Positions 26,385 through 34,760 of a stretch of DNA of 64,000 nucleotides are shown here, in pieces. This DNA is from Paenibacillaceae bacterium (lineage in GTDB: Bacteria; Bacillota; Clostridia; Lachnospirales; Lachnospiraceae). Below the pieces are notes generated by a model, which was not told the DNA's origin, did no database searches, and worked only from the letters and a program-made list of their open reading frames with translations. The stretch spans positions 62,001 through 126,000 of the forward strand of contig SVDU01000005.1 in the NCBI GenBank assembly GCA_015057705.1, written 5' to 3'. Numbering within the stretch: the stretch's first letter is position 1; each line of letters starts with the position of its first letter. Position numbers and translations under genes: made by a program.

Positions 26385-27116
26385 TTAATCGCCAAGCACG
26401 TTGACAATTTTTACAGGTGTCCGATAATTCCACGGAGATGTCTTAATACCTGTACTATAAGTTGAGGAATGTACTACTTCTCCATTCCCGATATACATGG
26501 CAACATGATTGATGGAGCTTCCGCTTCCGTAAAAAATCAGGTCGCCCGGGCGCATCTGATCTGCGCTGACAGATCTTCCCTGTGTAGCCTGTCCACCTGA
26601 TGAACGGCTGATGGAAAGTCCTGCTGCATGCTGCAATACATATCTTGTAAATCCGGAGCAATCCACTCCAGTATGAGGATCACTGCCACCGTAGGAATAA
26701 CGACCGCCTACGAACTGCAGTGCATAAGTAACAATGCTTTGTCTGAAATTAACAGTTGACTGAGCCTGAGCCTTCTCTTCCAGTGCTTTTAAAGTTTCTT
26801 CATCGGTTGCAGTTACAGTGGCACTTCCTTCTACCGGCAAATAGCCATATGTATCGTTCACCTTAACTTTTAAAAATCCATCCCCCATATCTTCCACAAC
26901 TTCAAAGGCGGATCCTTTGGAAGCGTTCATTAAGGGTTCTGTACCTTCTTCATCTTTACTGATTGTAACCTGATCTGTATTTACGGTTACCATGTAATTC
27001 CCAAAACTTAATCCTGGACCGGATACCTCATCTGCTCTTACATCTGAAGGAACTGCAATGATCATTGTTCCACAAAAAGCCATAAGTCCTAACGTTTTCC
27101 ATACTTTGTTTATCAT
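26385..27116 (-). CDS. Secreted SH3b-NlpC/P60 peptidoglycan hydrolase
   Basis: 243 residues from the ATG at 27116 (GGAG about ten bases upstream); the longer frame from 27194 would run through the promoter. A signal peptide (residues 1-28, ending VRADE) is followed by one SH3b-like domain (about 40-105), a short helical linker and the NlpC/P60 domain with C153 in GVDCSGFTRY, H204 in SINHVAMY and H216. Such enzymes cut gamma-D-Glu to diamino-acid bonds in wall peptides. It has a strong SigA promoter and a paralogue directly upstream. Confidence 0.92.
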   Translation of the reverse strand: MINKVWKTLGLMAFCGTMIIAVPSDVRADEVSGPGLSFGNYMVTVNTDQVTISKDEEGTEPLMNASKGSAFEVVEDMGDGFLKVKVNDTYGYLPVEGSATVTATDEETLKALEEKAQAQSTVNFRQSIVTYALQFVGGRYSYGGSDPHTGVDCSGFTRYVLQHAAGLSISRSSGGQATQGRSVSADQMRPGDLIFYGSGSSINHVAMYIGNGEVVHSSTYSTGIKTSPWNYRTPVKIVNVLGD

Positions 27117-27185
27117 CGGGAAATCTGCTCCTATTTTTACTTTTTGAGTTTCAAATGTTACGTAATTATTAATTTCATTACGGTT

Positions 27186-27214
27186 ATTATACATTTATTT
27201 TATCTTTTCGTCAA
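27186..27214 (-). promoter_or_regulatory. SigA promoter of the first NlpC/P60 gene
   Basis: TTGACG (27209-27214) and TATAAT (27186-27191) on the minus strand are separated by exactly 17 bases. The leader is about 60 bases to the ATG at 27116. This excludes the longer start at 27194. Confidence 0.75.
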
Positions 27215-27247
27215 GTATTATTTAAAACTGCTGAATTTAAAATTATA

Positions 27248-27940
27248 TTAGTTCAAAACACTGACAAATTTCACAGGTTTGCGATACATGACGTTTGTTA
27301 CGATAATTCCTGTTTTTTCGGTGGATGCATGGACTACTTTCCCATCTCCCATATACAAAGCGACATGATTAATGGATCCGTTTTTTCCATAAAATACCAG
27401 ATCACCGGGACGGGCCTCATCATAACTTACGATTTTTCCTTCCCCTGACTGTGACCTTGCACTGTGATCCAGCTCAACATCTGCGGTCTTTTTAAGGACA
27501 TATCTGGTAAAACCGGAACAGTCAACTCCTGTGCTGGGATTTACACCTCCATATACGTAACGTCCTCCAACGAACTGAAGAGCATAGTCCACAACTTCTT
27601 TCCGCTCCAGTGCAGACTCGTCCACTTTTTCCTGAGTCTTTTCGATTAGTGTTGCAGAATCACTTCGTATGTAACCGTCGCCTTCCGGAACTTTCACCTT
27701 CAGCCAGCCATCCCTGGCAGGTTCAATCACCTCACAAGTCTGGCCTTCCAAAGCAGAAGTCACAACTGATCCTCCATCCTCCGCAGTGGTTCTCACTGAT
27801 ACAGGCTTGTCCAGTCTTGCAAAAAGAGTTGTACTGGTTTCTACTGTGATTACATCCGCTTTCGCCACTGTCTGATCGCTTAAGCTTAAGGTAGTTAAAA
27901 GTCCTAAAAGTCCCATGACCTTCCACATTCTGATTTTCAT
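27248..27940 (-). CDS. Secreted SH3b-NlpC/P60 peptidoglycan hydrolase (paralogue)
   Basis: 230 residues. Signal peptide (residues 1-28, TVAKAD cleavage region), SH3b-like domain (about 33-98), linker, then NlpC/P60 with catalytic C141 in GVDCSGFTRY, H192 in SINHVALY and H204. It shares layout and many motifs with the gene 130 bp downstream, so they are a tandem duplication. AGGAG precedes the ATG. A WalR-type box lies upstream, which fits control by the cell-wall stress regulator WalKR. Confidence 0.92.
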   Translation of the reverse strand: MKIRMWKVMGLLGLLTTLSLSDQTVAKADVITVETSTTLFARLDKPVSVRTTAEDGGSVVTSALEGQTCEVIEPARDGWLKVKVPEGDGYIRSDSATLIEKTQEKVDESALERKEVVDYALQFVGGRYVYGGVNPSTGVDCSGFTRYVLKKTADVELDHSARSQSGEGKIVSYDEARPGDLVFYGKNGSINHVALYMGDGKVVHASTEKTGIIVTNVMYRKPVKFVSVLN

Positions 27941-27994
27941 AACGAATCTCCTGTCTGCGTATGATAGCTGTTACCGCAAATATTTGACTTAAAT

Positions 27995-28011
27995 ATTACA
28001 TAATTGTTACA
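27995..28011 (-). promoter_or_regulatory. WalR (YycF)-type box upstream of NlpC/P60 gene
   Basis: On the minus strand TGTAAC-N5-TGTAAT matches the TGTWAH-N5-TGTWAH consensus of WalR. It lies about 55 bases before the ATG, directly upstream of a weak -35/-10 pair (TATCAT at 27961-27966), as expected for an activator site. A second, imperfect copy (TGTCAC-N5-TGTAAC) lies near 28116-28132. Confidence 0.5.
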
Positions 28012-28045
28012 TTTTGAATTATATCTCCTGTTTCAGCTTTTGTCA

Positions 28046-28089
28046 AGCAAAAACGGCATTTATGACCACTTTCAGTCATAAATGCCGTT
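28046..28089 (-). terminator. Terminator of the DUF1700 gene
   Basis: A perfect 15-base arm (AACGGCATTTATGAC and complement, 28052-28066 and 28075-28089) with an 8-base loop is followed by TTTTT on the minus strand. Confidence 0.85.
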
Positions 28090-28135
28090 ATACTTTTGTA
28101 ATATATTCCATTTATATTGTTACATATTAGTGACA

Positions 28136-28609
28136 TTATCGTTTCAATCCTCTTACAAACCAGTAAATCAGGCCAATTAAAAGCAGTGGTCCCATCAAAG
28201 GTGCCAGAAGGCTGAAAATACCAGTAACGATGGTTCCCACAAGGAGGAAAAAAAAGACAATGGCGACCACTCCAAGAAGCTTCCAATACCATTTGCTTAA
28301 ATCATAATAATGCATCCCCCGTCCCTCCTGCCTGGGTTCTTCATATACATTCTGATCCTGTCCGGTAAAAGAGCTATAAAAACCGCCGGTGCTGCTGCTT
28401 TCTTTTGCATTCTCACTGGCCTCTATAATCGTCTTGGCAATCAGTCTCGGATCTCCAATTGCTTCGGTGACAGCATCTTCCGAAGAGCCTTTTAAAACTT
28501 CTCCACGGATATATTCTTCGTAATATCTGATATTTTCTTCCACCACGCTTCCGGGAACCTCTCCTGTAAGGGTATCCCTTAAACGCTGTAAAAATTCCTG
28601 TCTGCTCAT
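28136..28609 (-). CDS. DUF1700 (HAAS-domain) membrane protein
   Basis: 157 residues from the ATG at 28609, five bases after GGAGG. The N-terminal 70 residues are a HAAS/DUF1700 helical domain (MSRQEFLQRLRDTL ... YYEEYI ... AIGDPRLIAKTII), followed by a low-complexity linker and two C-terminal membrane helices (about residues 105-150). Members often sit beside a PadR regulator and may act as its membrane partner, but none is present here. Function unknown. Confidence 0.8.
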   Translation of the reverse strand: MSRQEFLQRLRDTLTGEVPGSVVEENIRYYEEYIRGEVLKGSSEDAVTEAIGDPRLIAKTIIEASENAKESSSTGGFYSSFTGQDQNVYEEPRQEGRGMHYYDLSKWYWKLLGVVAIVFFFLLVGTIVTGIFSLLAPLMGPLLLIGLIYWFVRGLKR

Positions 28610-28719
28610 CTGAGCCTCCTTCAATAAAGTAAGTAACTTCCGACTATTTTACCATTTGACAGGGGTTCCGTAAAGAAATCTTATCTGAAAAAAATATTAA
28701 TTTTTCATAATGTGCCAGA

Positions 28720-30657
28720 CTACTCTATCCGTTCTTTTATGATTCCCTCCCGGTATGCTGCCACAAGCTCCTTAAGATCCTCAATTCTTCCTGTCAGTTC
28801 CGCCCCTTTATCCGTATCGGCAACCATCACCCGGCGTTTCATATTCTCAACAACCGAGACCTTTGGCGTGCTCTCCTTTTCCGGATCAAAAGGCTTATGC
28901 TCTGCCAGTGCCAGGTGGTTGGAATTATAAATCAATGTATATCCTGCAATTCCAGTCTTTAACTGATACGCCTTTGACAGCCCGCCGTCTATGAGAAACA
29001 GTCTGCCTCCAGCTTTCACCGGAGATTCCCCTTCTTTAATTTTAACCGGGACGTGACCGTTTATAATATGGGCACTTTCTCCGGAAAGCCCGAATTCACT
29101 TAATATTTTCTCGCAGTATTCTTCCTTTATGCTTAAACGGTAATATGGATTCATGGATTCCATATGGGTCTGATGATCTTCAATAAAATAATGTTCAAAG
29201 GTGGTCATCTTACCTTTACCATATACCGGGGACTTGGCTCCGCACCATAAATACCACATGAAATCTCTGGCATCTCTGCTTTCCTGGGTGTGTTCCGGAA
29301 GAAAATAAGCATTCTGAATCTTATTATCAACATAATCCATGAGAGCTTTTCCGGAATAGGACGAGCCTTCCATACAGATTTCTTCAAATGTACCATCTTC
29401 CCGCATGGGAATGCACCCATGATAGAGGAGATTGGAATTATAGCATTTGTACATGCTTCCATGAGAATAGAGGAAACGCACATGACGGTGTAGCAGTTCA
29501 TTATGGAGAAATGAAAGCTGCAGCGTACGCAAAAGTTCCTCTTCCTCTTCGTTTAGTGTCAGCGGATTTGCTGGATCAATGGTGGGAAACAATGTATCCA
29601 GAAGAGGATATTCTTTTCCCTCTACTGTTACCGTTCCCTTATTGTAATCAATGGCTTTCAGTAAAACTCTGTCATTCATTTCATATTCCGGGTGACGCTT
29701 TATGATCTGCCCTTCCACTTTAAACTGAATTATGGCAATTGCCTTATGCATCTTGGCTGCCAGTCCCGGATCCACAGCATCGTAAATATTTTCATCAAGA
29801 ATCTGGGGTGAAAAACGCTCACAGGGGTCGTTGCGGTATACTCTGGCAGCAAACATGGAAAGCGGTCTTAAATTAATCCCATAACCGTCCTCCAGAACAT
29901 CGAAGCTGTTGTAGCTGATGGCAATTCTTAAAACATTACAGATACATGCAAGATTGCCTGTTGCTGCACCCATCCATGAAATATCATGGTTTCCCCACTG
30001 AATGTCCACATCGTGAAACTGCAAAAGCTCATTCATAATCATATCTGCTCTTGGACCCCGGTCAAAAATATCTCCGATGATATGAAGACAGTCAATGGTT
30101 AAATTCTGAATCAGCTCACAAAGAGCTATGATAAATTTATCTCCAATCCGAATATCTATAATGGATCTGATGATTTCGCTGTAGTATACCCGTTTGTTGT
30201 CATCGTTATAATCAACATGAAGAAGTTCGTCTATGATGTAAGCGAATTCCGGTGGCATCTTTTTTCTGACCTTGGATCTGGTATATTTTGAAGATACAAC
30301 CTTGCAGATCTGCACCAGACGGTAAATTGTCACTCTCAGCCAGTCATCATCTGCCTGCCCGCTAAGCTCCAGCTGATTCATAATGCGGTCGGGATAGTAA
30401 ATCAGGTTTGCTAATTCCACTTCCTCTTTTTCGGGTAAGATATGACTGAACGTTTCAGAAATCTTCTCCCGAATCACACCGGAAGCACTCCTTAACAAAT
30501 GGATAAAGGCCTCATGTTCCCCGTGTAAATCACTGAAAAAATATTCTGTTCCCTTGGGAAGTCCCTGAATTGCAGTCAGATTAATAATCTCACTGGAAGC
30601 CGCCCGAATGGTAGGATATTCCCTTGCCATAAGCTTTAAATAAGCCAAATCTTTCAT
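28720..30657 (-). CDS. fbp: Fructose-1,6-bisphosphatase, class III
   Basis: 645 residues from the ATG at 30657 (GGGAGA eight bases upstream; the in-frame extension to 30690 has no ribosome site). It belongs to the Firmicute class III FBPases built on a metallophosphatase core: FFSDLHGEHEAF near 40, GDIFDRGPRADMI near 195, WGNHDISWMGAATGN near 220, and INGHVPVK plus FLIDGGLSKAYQ toward the C-terminus. It dephosphorylates fructose 1,6-bisphosphate in gluconeogenesis. Single gene, divergent from the metallo-hydrolase at 30814. Confidence 0.95.
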   Translation of the reverse strand: MKDLAYLKLMAREYPTIRAASSEIINLTAIQGLPKGTEYFFSDLHGEHEAFIHLLRSASGVIREKISETFSHILPEKEEVELANLIYYPDRIMNQLELSGQADDDWLRVTIYRLVQICKVVSSKYTRSKVRKKMPPEFAYIIDELLHVDYNDDNKRVYYSEIIRSIIDIRIGDKFIIALCELIQNLTIDCLHIIGDIFDRGPRADMIMNELLQFHDVDIQWGNHDISWMGAATGNLACICNVLRIAISYNSFDVLEDGYGINLRPLSMFAARVYRNDPCERFSPQILDENIYDAVDPGLAAKMHKAIAIIQFKVEGQIIKRHPEYEMNDRVLLKAIDYNKGTVTVEGKEYPLLDTLFPTIDPANPLTLNEEEEELLRTLQLSFLHNELLHRHVRFLYSHGSMYKCYNSNLLYHGCIPMREDGTFEEICMEGSSYSGKALMDYVDNKIQNAYFLPEHTQESRDARDFMWYLWCGAKSPVYGKGKMTTFEHYFIEDHQTHMESMNPYYRLSIKEEYCEKILSEFGLSGESAHIINGHVPVKIKEGESPVKAGGRLFLIDGGLSKAYQLKTGIAGYTLIYNSNHLALAEHKPFDPEKESTPKVSVVENMKRRVMVADTDKGAELTGRIEDLKELVAAYREGIIKERIE

Positions 30658-30813
30658 AAATACGTTCTCCCTTTTTTGACACAGTTGCATTGCTATGAAT
30701 TTTATAGTATCATAAAAAACGTCAATTTTAAACCCCTTTCGCCCGTCAGCCGTCCATGACCAGCCAGGCTATGAACGTAAAACCCGGAACACCCCAGAAA
30801 AAAGGAGACACCT

Positions 30814-31620
30814 ATGGAACAATTATATGTTTTCGGAACCGGCAATGCCGCTGCCACCAAATGCTATAATACCTGCTTTGCCTTAAAAAATGACGAGGAA
30901 TATCTTATGATTGACGCAGGAGGCGGCAACGGAATCTTCTCTATATTAGATAACATGAATGTGGATCTATCTCATATCCACCATATATTTGCAACTCATG
31001 AACACACCGATCATATTCTTGGTATTATCTGGATGGTGCGTTTTATTGGAGCCAGAATCAAATCGGGGAACTACGATGGAGATTTAAACATTTACAGCCA
31101 TAAAAATCTGGTTTCCGTAATCGATACGCTCTGCCGACTTACTTTGCAGAAAAAGTTTTATGATCTCATTGGAACCAGAATTCATTTAATCCCGGTGGAA
31201 GACGGAGAAACCAGGTCCATACTTGGATATGACATCACTTTTTTTGATATTCATTCCACAAAAGCAGAGCAGTATGGATTTACCACAATGCTGCGTAACG
31301 GAAAACGCCTGTCCTTTTGCGGTGATGAGCCCTATAATCCCAAATGCCATGAATTTGTTGAAGGAACCAGCTGGCTGCTCCATGAAACTTTTTGCCTTTA
31401 TAAGGACCGGGAAGTATTTAAGCCCTACGAAAAGCATCACAGTACAGTTACCGATGCCTGTCAGCTCGCAGAGGAATTAAAGGCAGAGCATTTGATTTTA
31501 TGGCATACAGAGGATAAGAACTTAAAAAACAGAAAAGAGCTCTATACCAGTGAGGGAAGTCCTTTCTTTTCCGGTGAACTTCTGATTCCGGAAGATAAAG
31601 AAATTATTAAACTTTACTGA
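30814..31620 (+). CDS. Metallo-beta-lactamase-fold hydrolase (RNase Z-like)
   Basis: 268 residues. The metal site THEHTDH (H62, H64, D66, H67) is intact, with further ligands visible at SFCGDEP and LWHTEDKN. The overall form fits the ribonuclease Z-like branch of the metallo-beta-lactamase superfamily, but the tRNA-binding exosite arm is not obvious, so the substrate is uncertain. Cytoplasmic. AAGGAG lies upstream of the ATG. It may be cotranscribed with the small Cys-rich gene 69 bp downstream. Confidence 0.82.
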   Translation: MEQLYVFGTGNAAATKCYNTCFALKNDEEYLMIDAGGGNGIFSILDNMNVDLSHIHHIFATHEHTDHILGIIWMVRFIGARIKSGNYDGDLNIYSHKNLVSVIDTLCRLTLQKKFYDLIGTRIHLIPVEDGETRSILGYDITFFDIHSTKAEQYGFTTMLRNGKRLSFCGDEPYNPKCHEFVEGTSWLLHETFCLYKDREVFKPYEKHHSTVTDACQLAEELKAEHLILWHTEDKNLKNRKELYTSEGSPFFSGELLIPEDKEIIKLY

Positions 31621-31689
31621 TAAAAAAATCACGCTCGTCCCCGGCACTGCATATCATATAACAATAGAAAAAGCAAAGGAGTTTCTCAT

Positions 31690-31983
31690 ATGTTGTGCCC
31701 GGGCGGCTTTACCCCTTACCGTGACGTCGACTGCAGAGACCTGGCTATTTTCTATGAGGCCACCAGGGAATTACGCGGCACTACCTACAAGCCATATCTG
31801 GTGGCAACACAGGAAGCCAGGGGAGTCAACTTCCGATTTATCTGTAACTCCACGATTATGACCAGACCTCCTCAGAATGCAATCACCATGGTTTGCATTT
31901 TTAAACCCTTTTGCAAAGAACATGATAAGGCCAGGGCGGTTGTGACGAGTATCTGTAAAATGGGATGCTACAATTGTTATTAA
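31690..31983 (+). CDS. Small cysteine-rich protein, unknown
   Basis: 97 residues, not recognised. Eight cysteines (positions 3, 15, 52, 69, 75, 89, 93, 96), the last three in the cluster CKMGCYNCY at the C-terminus. No signal or membrane segment. AAAGGAG at a good distance from the ATG and a strong terminator immediately downstream show a real gene. The Cys pattern suggests metal or Fe-S binding, or redox activity; no function can be assigned. Confidence 0.7.
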   Translation: MLCPGGFTPYRDVDCRDLAIFYEATRELRGTTYKPYLVATQEARGVNFRFICNSTIMTRPPQNAITMVCIFKPFCKEHDKARAVVTSICKMGCYNCY

Positions 31984-31987
31984 ATAT

Positions 31988-32022
31988 AAATCGGAACGGT
32001 TTTCGCACCGTCCCGATTTTTT
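31988..32022 (+). terminator. Terminator after the Cys-rich gene
   Basis: AAATCGGAACGGT pairs with ACCGTCCCGATTT with one bulged base, followed by TTTTTT. It also separates this gene from the convergent alcohol dehydrogenase. Confidence 0.85.
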
Positions 32023-32038
32023 AATTTAACCAGTATTT

Positions 32039-33226
32039 TTAAAATGCCATACGATAAATCTCTATCATATCTTCTCTTCCCAACTCACGGATTCCTGTCA
32101 GGGTTTTTTCTCCATTTGAAGAGCATTTATTCGCCATAAGAAGGAAGTCCTCCTCGGAAATGCCGGAATTTAATTCCCGCAAAGAAACCGGCATGTCAAG
32201 ACTTTTAAAATATGCTTCCAGCCGATCGATTCCCTTTAATGCTGTATAAACCGGATTTTCAAAATCCATCTCCTGGTTAAATACCCTTACAGCCAGCTGG
32301 GCAAATCTCATTGGTGCATCCTTACATACGTATCTGGCCCAGGAACAAAACAGAGCAGATAAACCGGCGCCGTGGGCGATTTTGGGATATAACCCGGACA
32401 GTTCGTGTTCCAGCTGATGCACCTGCATGAGATAATCTCTTCCAAGACCAGTCAGTCCGTCATGAGAAAGGCTTCCAGCCCACATGAGGGTGGCGCGAGC
32501 CTCATAGTCAACCGGATTTTTATCCGCCTTCTCTCCTGCCTCCATTACAGAAGTCAATAGTCCTTCGGCAATCCGGTCTGTAAGAGGAGTATCTTTCGTA
32601 GCTCCTCCCAGATACCGTTCCAGTGTATGCATCATAATATCCACTGTTCCGCAGCCAGTCTGAAACTTATTCACAGTAAAGGTCAGCTCAGGATTTAGCA
32701 CAGCAAACAATGGACGGTGTGTAGGGCTGTTAAATCCTCTTTTCAGGCCTTCCTCTTCTTTGGTTATGACGCAGGACAAACTGGTTTCGCTTCCGGAAGC
32801 AGACAGTGTCAGAATATTTCCGTGAGGAAGTGCCTTGCCAGGGATGGCTTTTTTCATAAAATAATCCCATGGATCAATATCCGGATTTAACACTCCGTCT
32901 GCAATGCATTTCGTAGAATCAATCACACTGCCTCCCCCCACAGCCAGAATAAACTGGGCATTCTCCTTTCTGCACAGGTCGATTCCTTCCTTTGCCAGTC
33001 CAAGACCAGGATTGGGTCTAACTCCTCCAAGCAGTACGTATTCAATACCATGACTCTTTAAGGAATCTTCAACCTGATCTAAAAGACCGCTTTCCTTTAC
33101 ACTTCCTCCGCCAAAATGAACCAGAATCTTTTTAAATCCATATCTGGCAATTAATTCTCCAATATTTTTATGGGTGTCACGGCCAAAAATCACCCTTGTT
33201 GGTACGCAATATTCAAAATTATTCAT
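32039..33226 (-). CDS. Iron-containing alcohol dehydrogenase (BdhA/YqhD type)
   Basis: 395 residues. Nucleotide-binding loop AVGGGSVIDSTKCIADG near residue 95, and metal ligands in the C-terminal helical domain (GCGTVDIMMHTLERY, QLEHELSG, KIAHGAGLSALF). This family of NAD(P)H-dependent butanol/aldehyde reductases works in the cytoplasm. GAGAGG precedes the ATG. Stands alone; likely used for redox balance in fermentation. Substrate not deducible. Confidence 0.9.
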   Translation of the reverse strand: MNNFEYCVPTRVIFGRDTHKNIGELIARYGFKKILVHFGGGSVKESGLLDQVEDSLKSHGIEYVLLGGVRPNPGLGLAKEGIDLCRKENAQFILAVGGGSVIDSTKCIADGVLNPDIDPWDYFMKKAIPGKALPHGNILTLSASGSETSLSCVITKEEEGLKRGFNSPTHRPLFAVLNPELTFTVNKFQTGCGTVDIMMHTLERYLGGATKDTPLTDRIAEGLLTSVMEAGEKADKNPVDYEARATLMWAGSLSHDGLTGLGRDYLMQVHQLEHELSGLYPKIAHGAGLSALFCSWARYVCKDAPMRFAQLAVRVFNQEMDFENPVYTALKGIDRLEAYFKSLDMPVSLRELNSGISEEDFLLMANKCSSNGEKTLTGIRELGREDMIEIYRMAF

Positions 33227-33424
33227 TTAGAAACCTCTCTTTCTCCATCAAATCCATTCTTAGCTGAAATTATAACATGAACCCTCCTTTTTTCCAAGGC
33301 TGACTCTCTTTCCACCTTTTCCGTCATAAATTCTGTCCTTTTTGCATATCTTATATGGGAAAGCCAAAGAAAGCTGCTTTCCCTTTTCACATGCATCTAA
33401 CATGGAATGACAAGGAGAATTCTT

Positions 33425-34594
33425 ATGAACCCATTCAAAAAGAGTTTTACATCTTTCCCAGTGGCACGGCATCATCTGATTATATACATAGAAGTAATCA
33501 TTCTTACCTTTCTTTTAGTCTCACTTTTTTTTATATCTCCCGGCGGCAGATTCTCTTTTCCAGTTGTAAACCAGGAAGGGAAGGCCAGCTCATCGGAAGC
33601 TAAAAAATACATTAAATGGGTGGATTTTGATGTAACTGCAAGAGCCATGCAGGAAGCCTTTCGTTATGATGTCAATACCTGCCAGTCCCAGGTGCATTTA
33701 AACTGGGTGGATTTGCTTGCCTATCTGGGCGCCAGATACGGAGGAGACTTCTCCAGATATTCCAGCAAAGATTTAGATTCACTGGCCGAACAGCTTCTCT
33801 CCGGAAAAACCATGGAAGAGCTGACAGCCAAAATGAAATACTACACGTATTACAGAGAAGCCTATGGAGCCGTGTTAGACGGTCTGGTGGGGCAATATGA
33901 GGTTCAGATCCCTTCCGCCAATGCACCGCTTTACGCAACGCCGGACTTATTGCCGGACGGTTCGGTCAATCCGGATAAAGTCTGGGTGACAAAATATGGT
34001 TTGAAAGGATATTCTCCTATCGCCAAAGGATTTCCCTACAACGATTTTGACGATTTCGGGACTGCAAGATCCTACGGATTCAAACGCCAGCATCTGGGTC
34101 ACGATATGATGGGCCAGGTTGGAACCCCTGTTATTGCTGTGGAAAGCGGCTATGTGGAAGCCATCGGCTGGAATCAATATGGCGGCTGGAGACTTGGCAT
34201 TCGAAGCTTCGACGGAAAACGTTACTACTATTACGCTCATTTAAGAAAAAATTATCCCTATCATAAATCATTAAAACAGGGCGGTATCGTGAACGCCGGA
34301 GATGTCATCGGATATCTGGGCCGGACGGGATACAGCCGGACAGAAAACACCAATAACATTAATCAGCCCCACCTTCATTTCGGTCTTCAGCTGATCTTTG
34401 ATGAGTCTCAGAAAGAAGGAAACAACGAGATCTGGGTGGATTGCTATGAACTGACCAAATTTTTGTCTATGAACCGGTCTGAAACGGTAAAAAATCAGGA
34501 AACCAAGGAATACAGCCGGGTTTATAATATGAAAGATCCTGCCATTCCAGAGAATTTTGTCGCACCGGCGCCACCTCTTGAAAAAGAACAATAA
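33425..34594 (+). CDS. Membrane-anchored M23 peptidase
   Basis: 389 residues from the ATG at 33425 (AAGGAG seven bases upstream). One membrane helix at residues 18-38 makes the rest extracytoplasmic. A helical region (about 60-160) precedes the M23/LytM domain with zinc ligands H226 and D227 in HLGHDMMG, H272 in YYAHL and H316/H318 in PHLHFG, all intact, so it should be an active endopeptidase on wall cross-links. Layout recalls forespore SpoIIQ-like and other anchored LytM proteins; the role is not settled. Confidence 0.88.
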   Translation: MNPFKKSFTSFPVARHHLIIYIEVIILTFLLVSLFFISPGGRFSFPVVNQEGKASSSEAKKYIKWVDFDVTARAMQEAFRYDVNTCQSQVHLNWVDLLAYLGARYGGDFSRYSSKDLDSLAEQLLSGKTMEELTAKMKYYTYYREAYGAVLDGLVGQYEVQIPSANAPLYATPDLLPDGSVNPDKVWVTKYGLKGYSPIAKGFPYNDFDDFGTARSYGFKRQHLGHDMMGQVGTPVIAVESGYVEAIGWNQYGGWRLGIRSFDGKRYYYYAHLRKNYPYHKSLKQGGIVNAGDVIGYLGRTGYSRTENTNNINQPHLHFGLQLIFDESQKEGNNEIWVDCYELTKFLSMNRSETVKNQETKEYSRVYNMKDPAIPENFVAPAPPLEKEQ

Positions 34595-34599
34595 AAATG

Positions 34600-34654
34600 A
34601 AAGCAGCTTATTTACGGAACCTTAGAAATATTTCCGTAAGCAGGCTGCTTTTTA
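34600..34654 (+). terminator. Terminator of the M23 peptidase gene
   Basis: AAAGCAGC and GCTGCTTT form the base, with an inner TTACGGAA/TTCCGTAA stem, followed by T. It starts a few bases after the stop codon. Confidence 0.75.
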
Positions 34655-34760
34655 TGGCAGATAGATTTATTTCCAGTTAAAAAAATGGTATAATTGAGGA
34701 CAGGTTCTGCAGTAATTTTTTACTAAAATGGCAGGCCGGATTAAGGGGAAGGGGATACAT

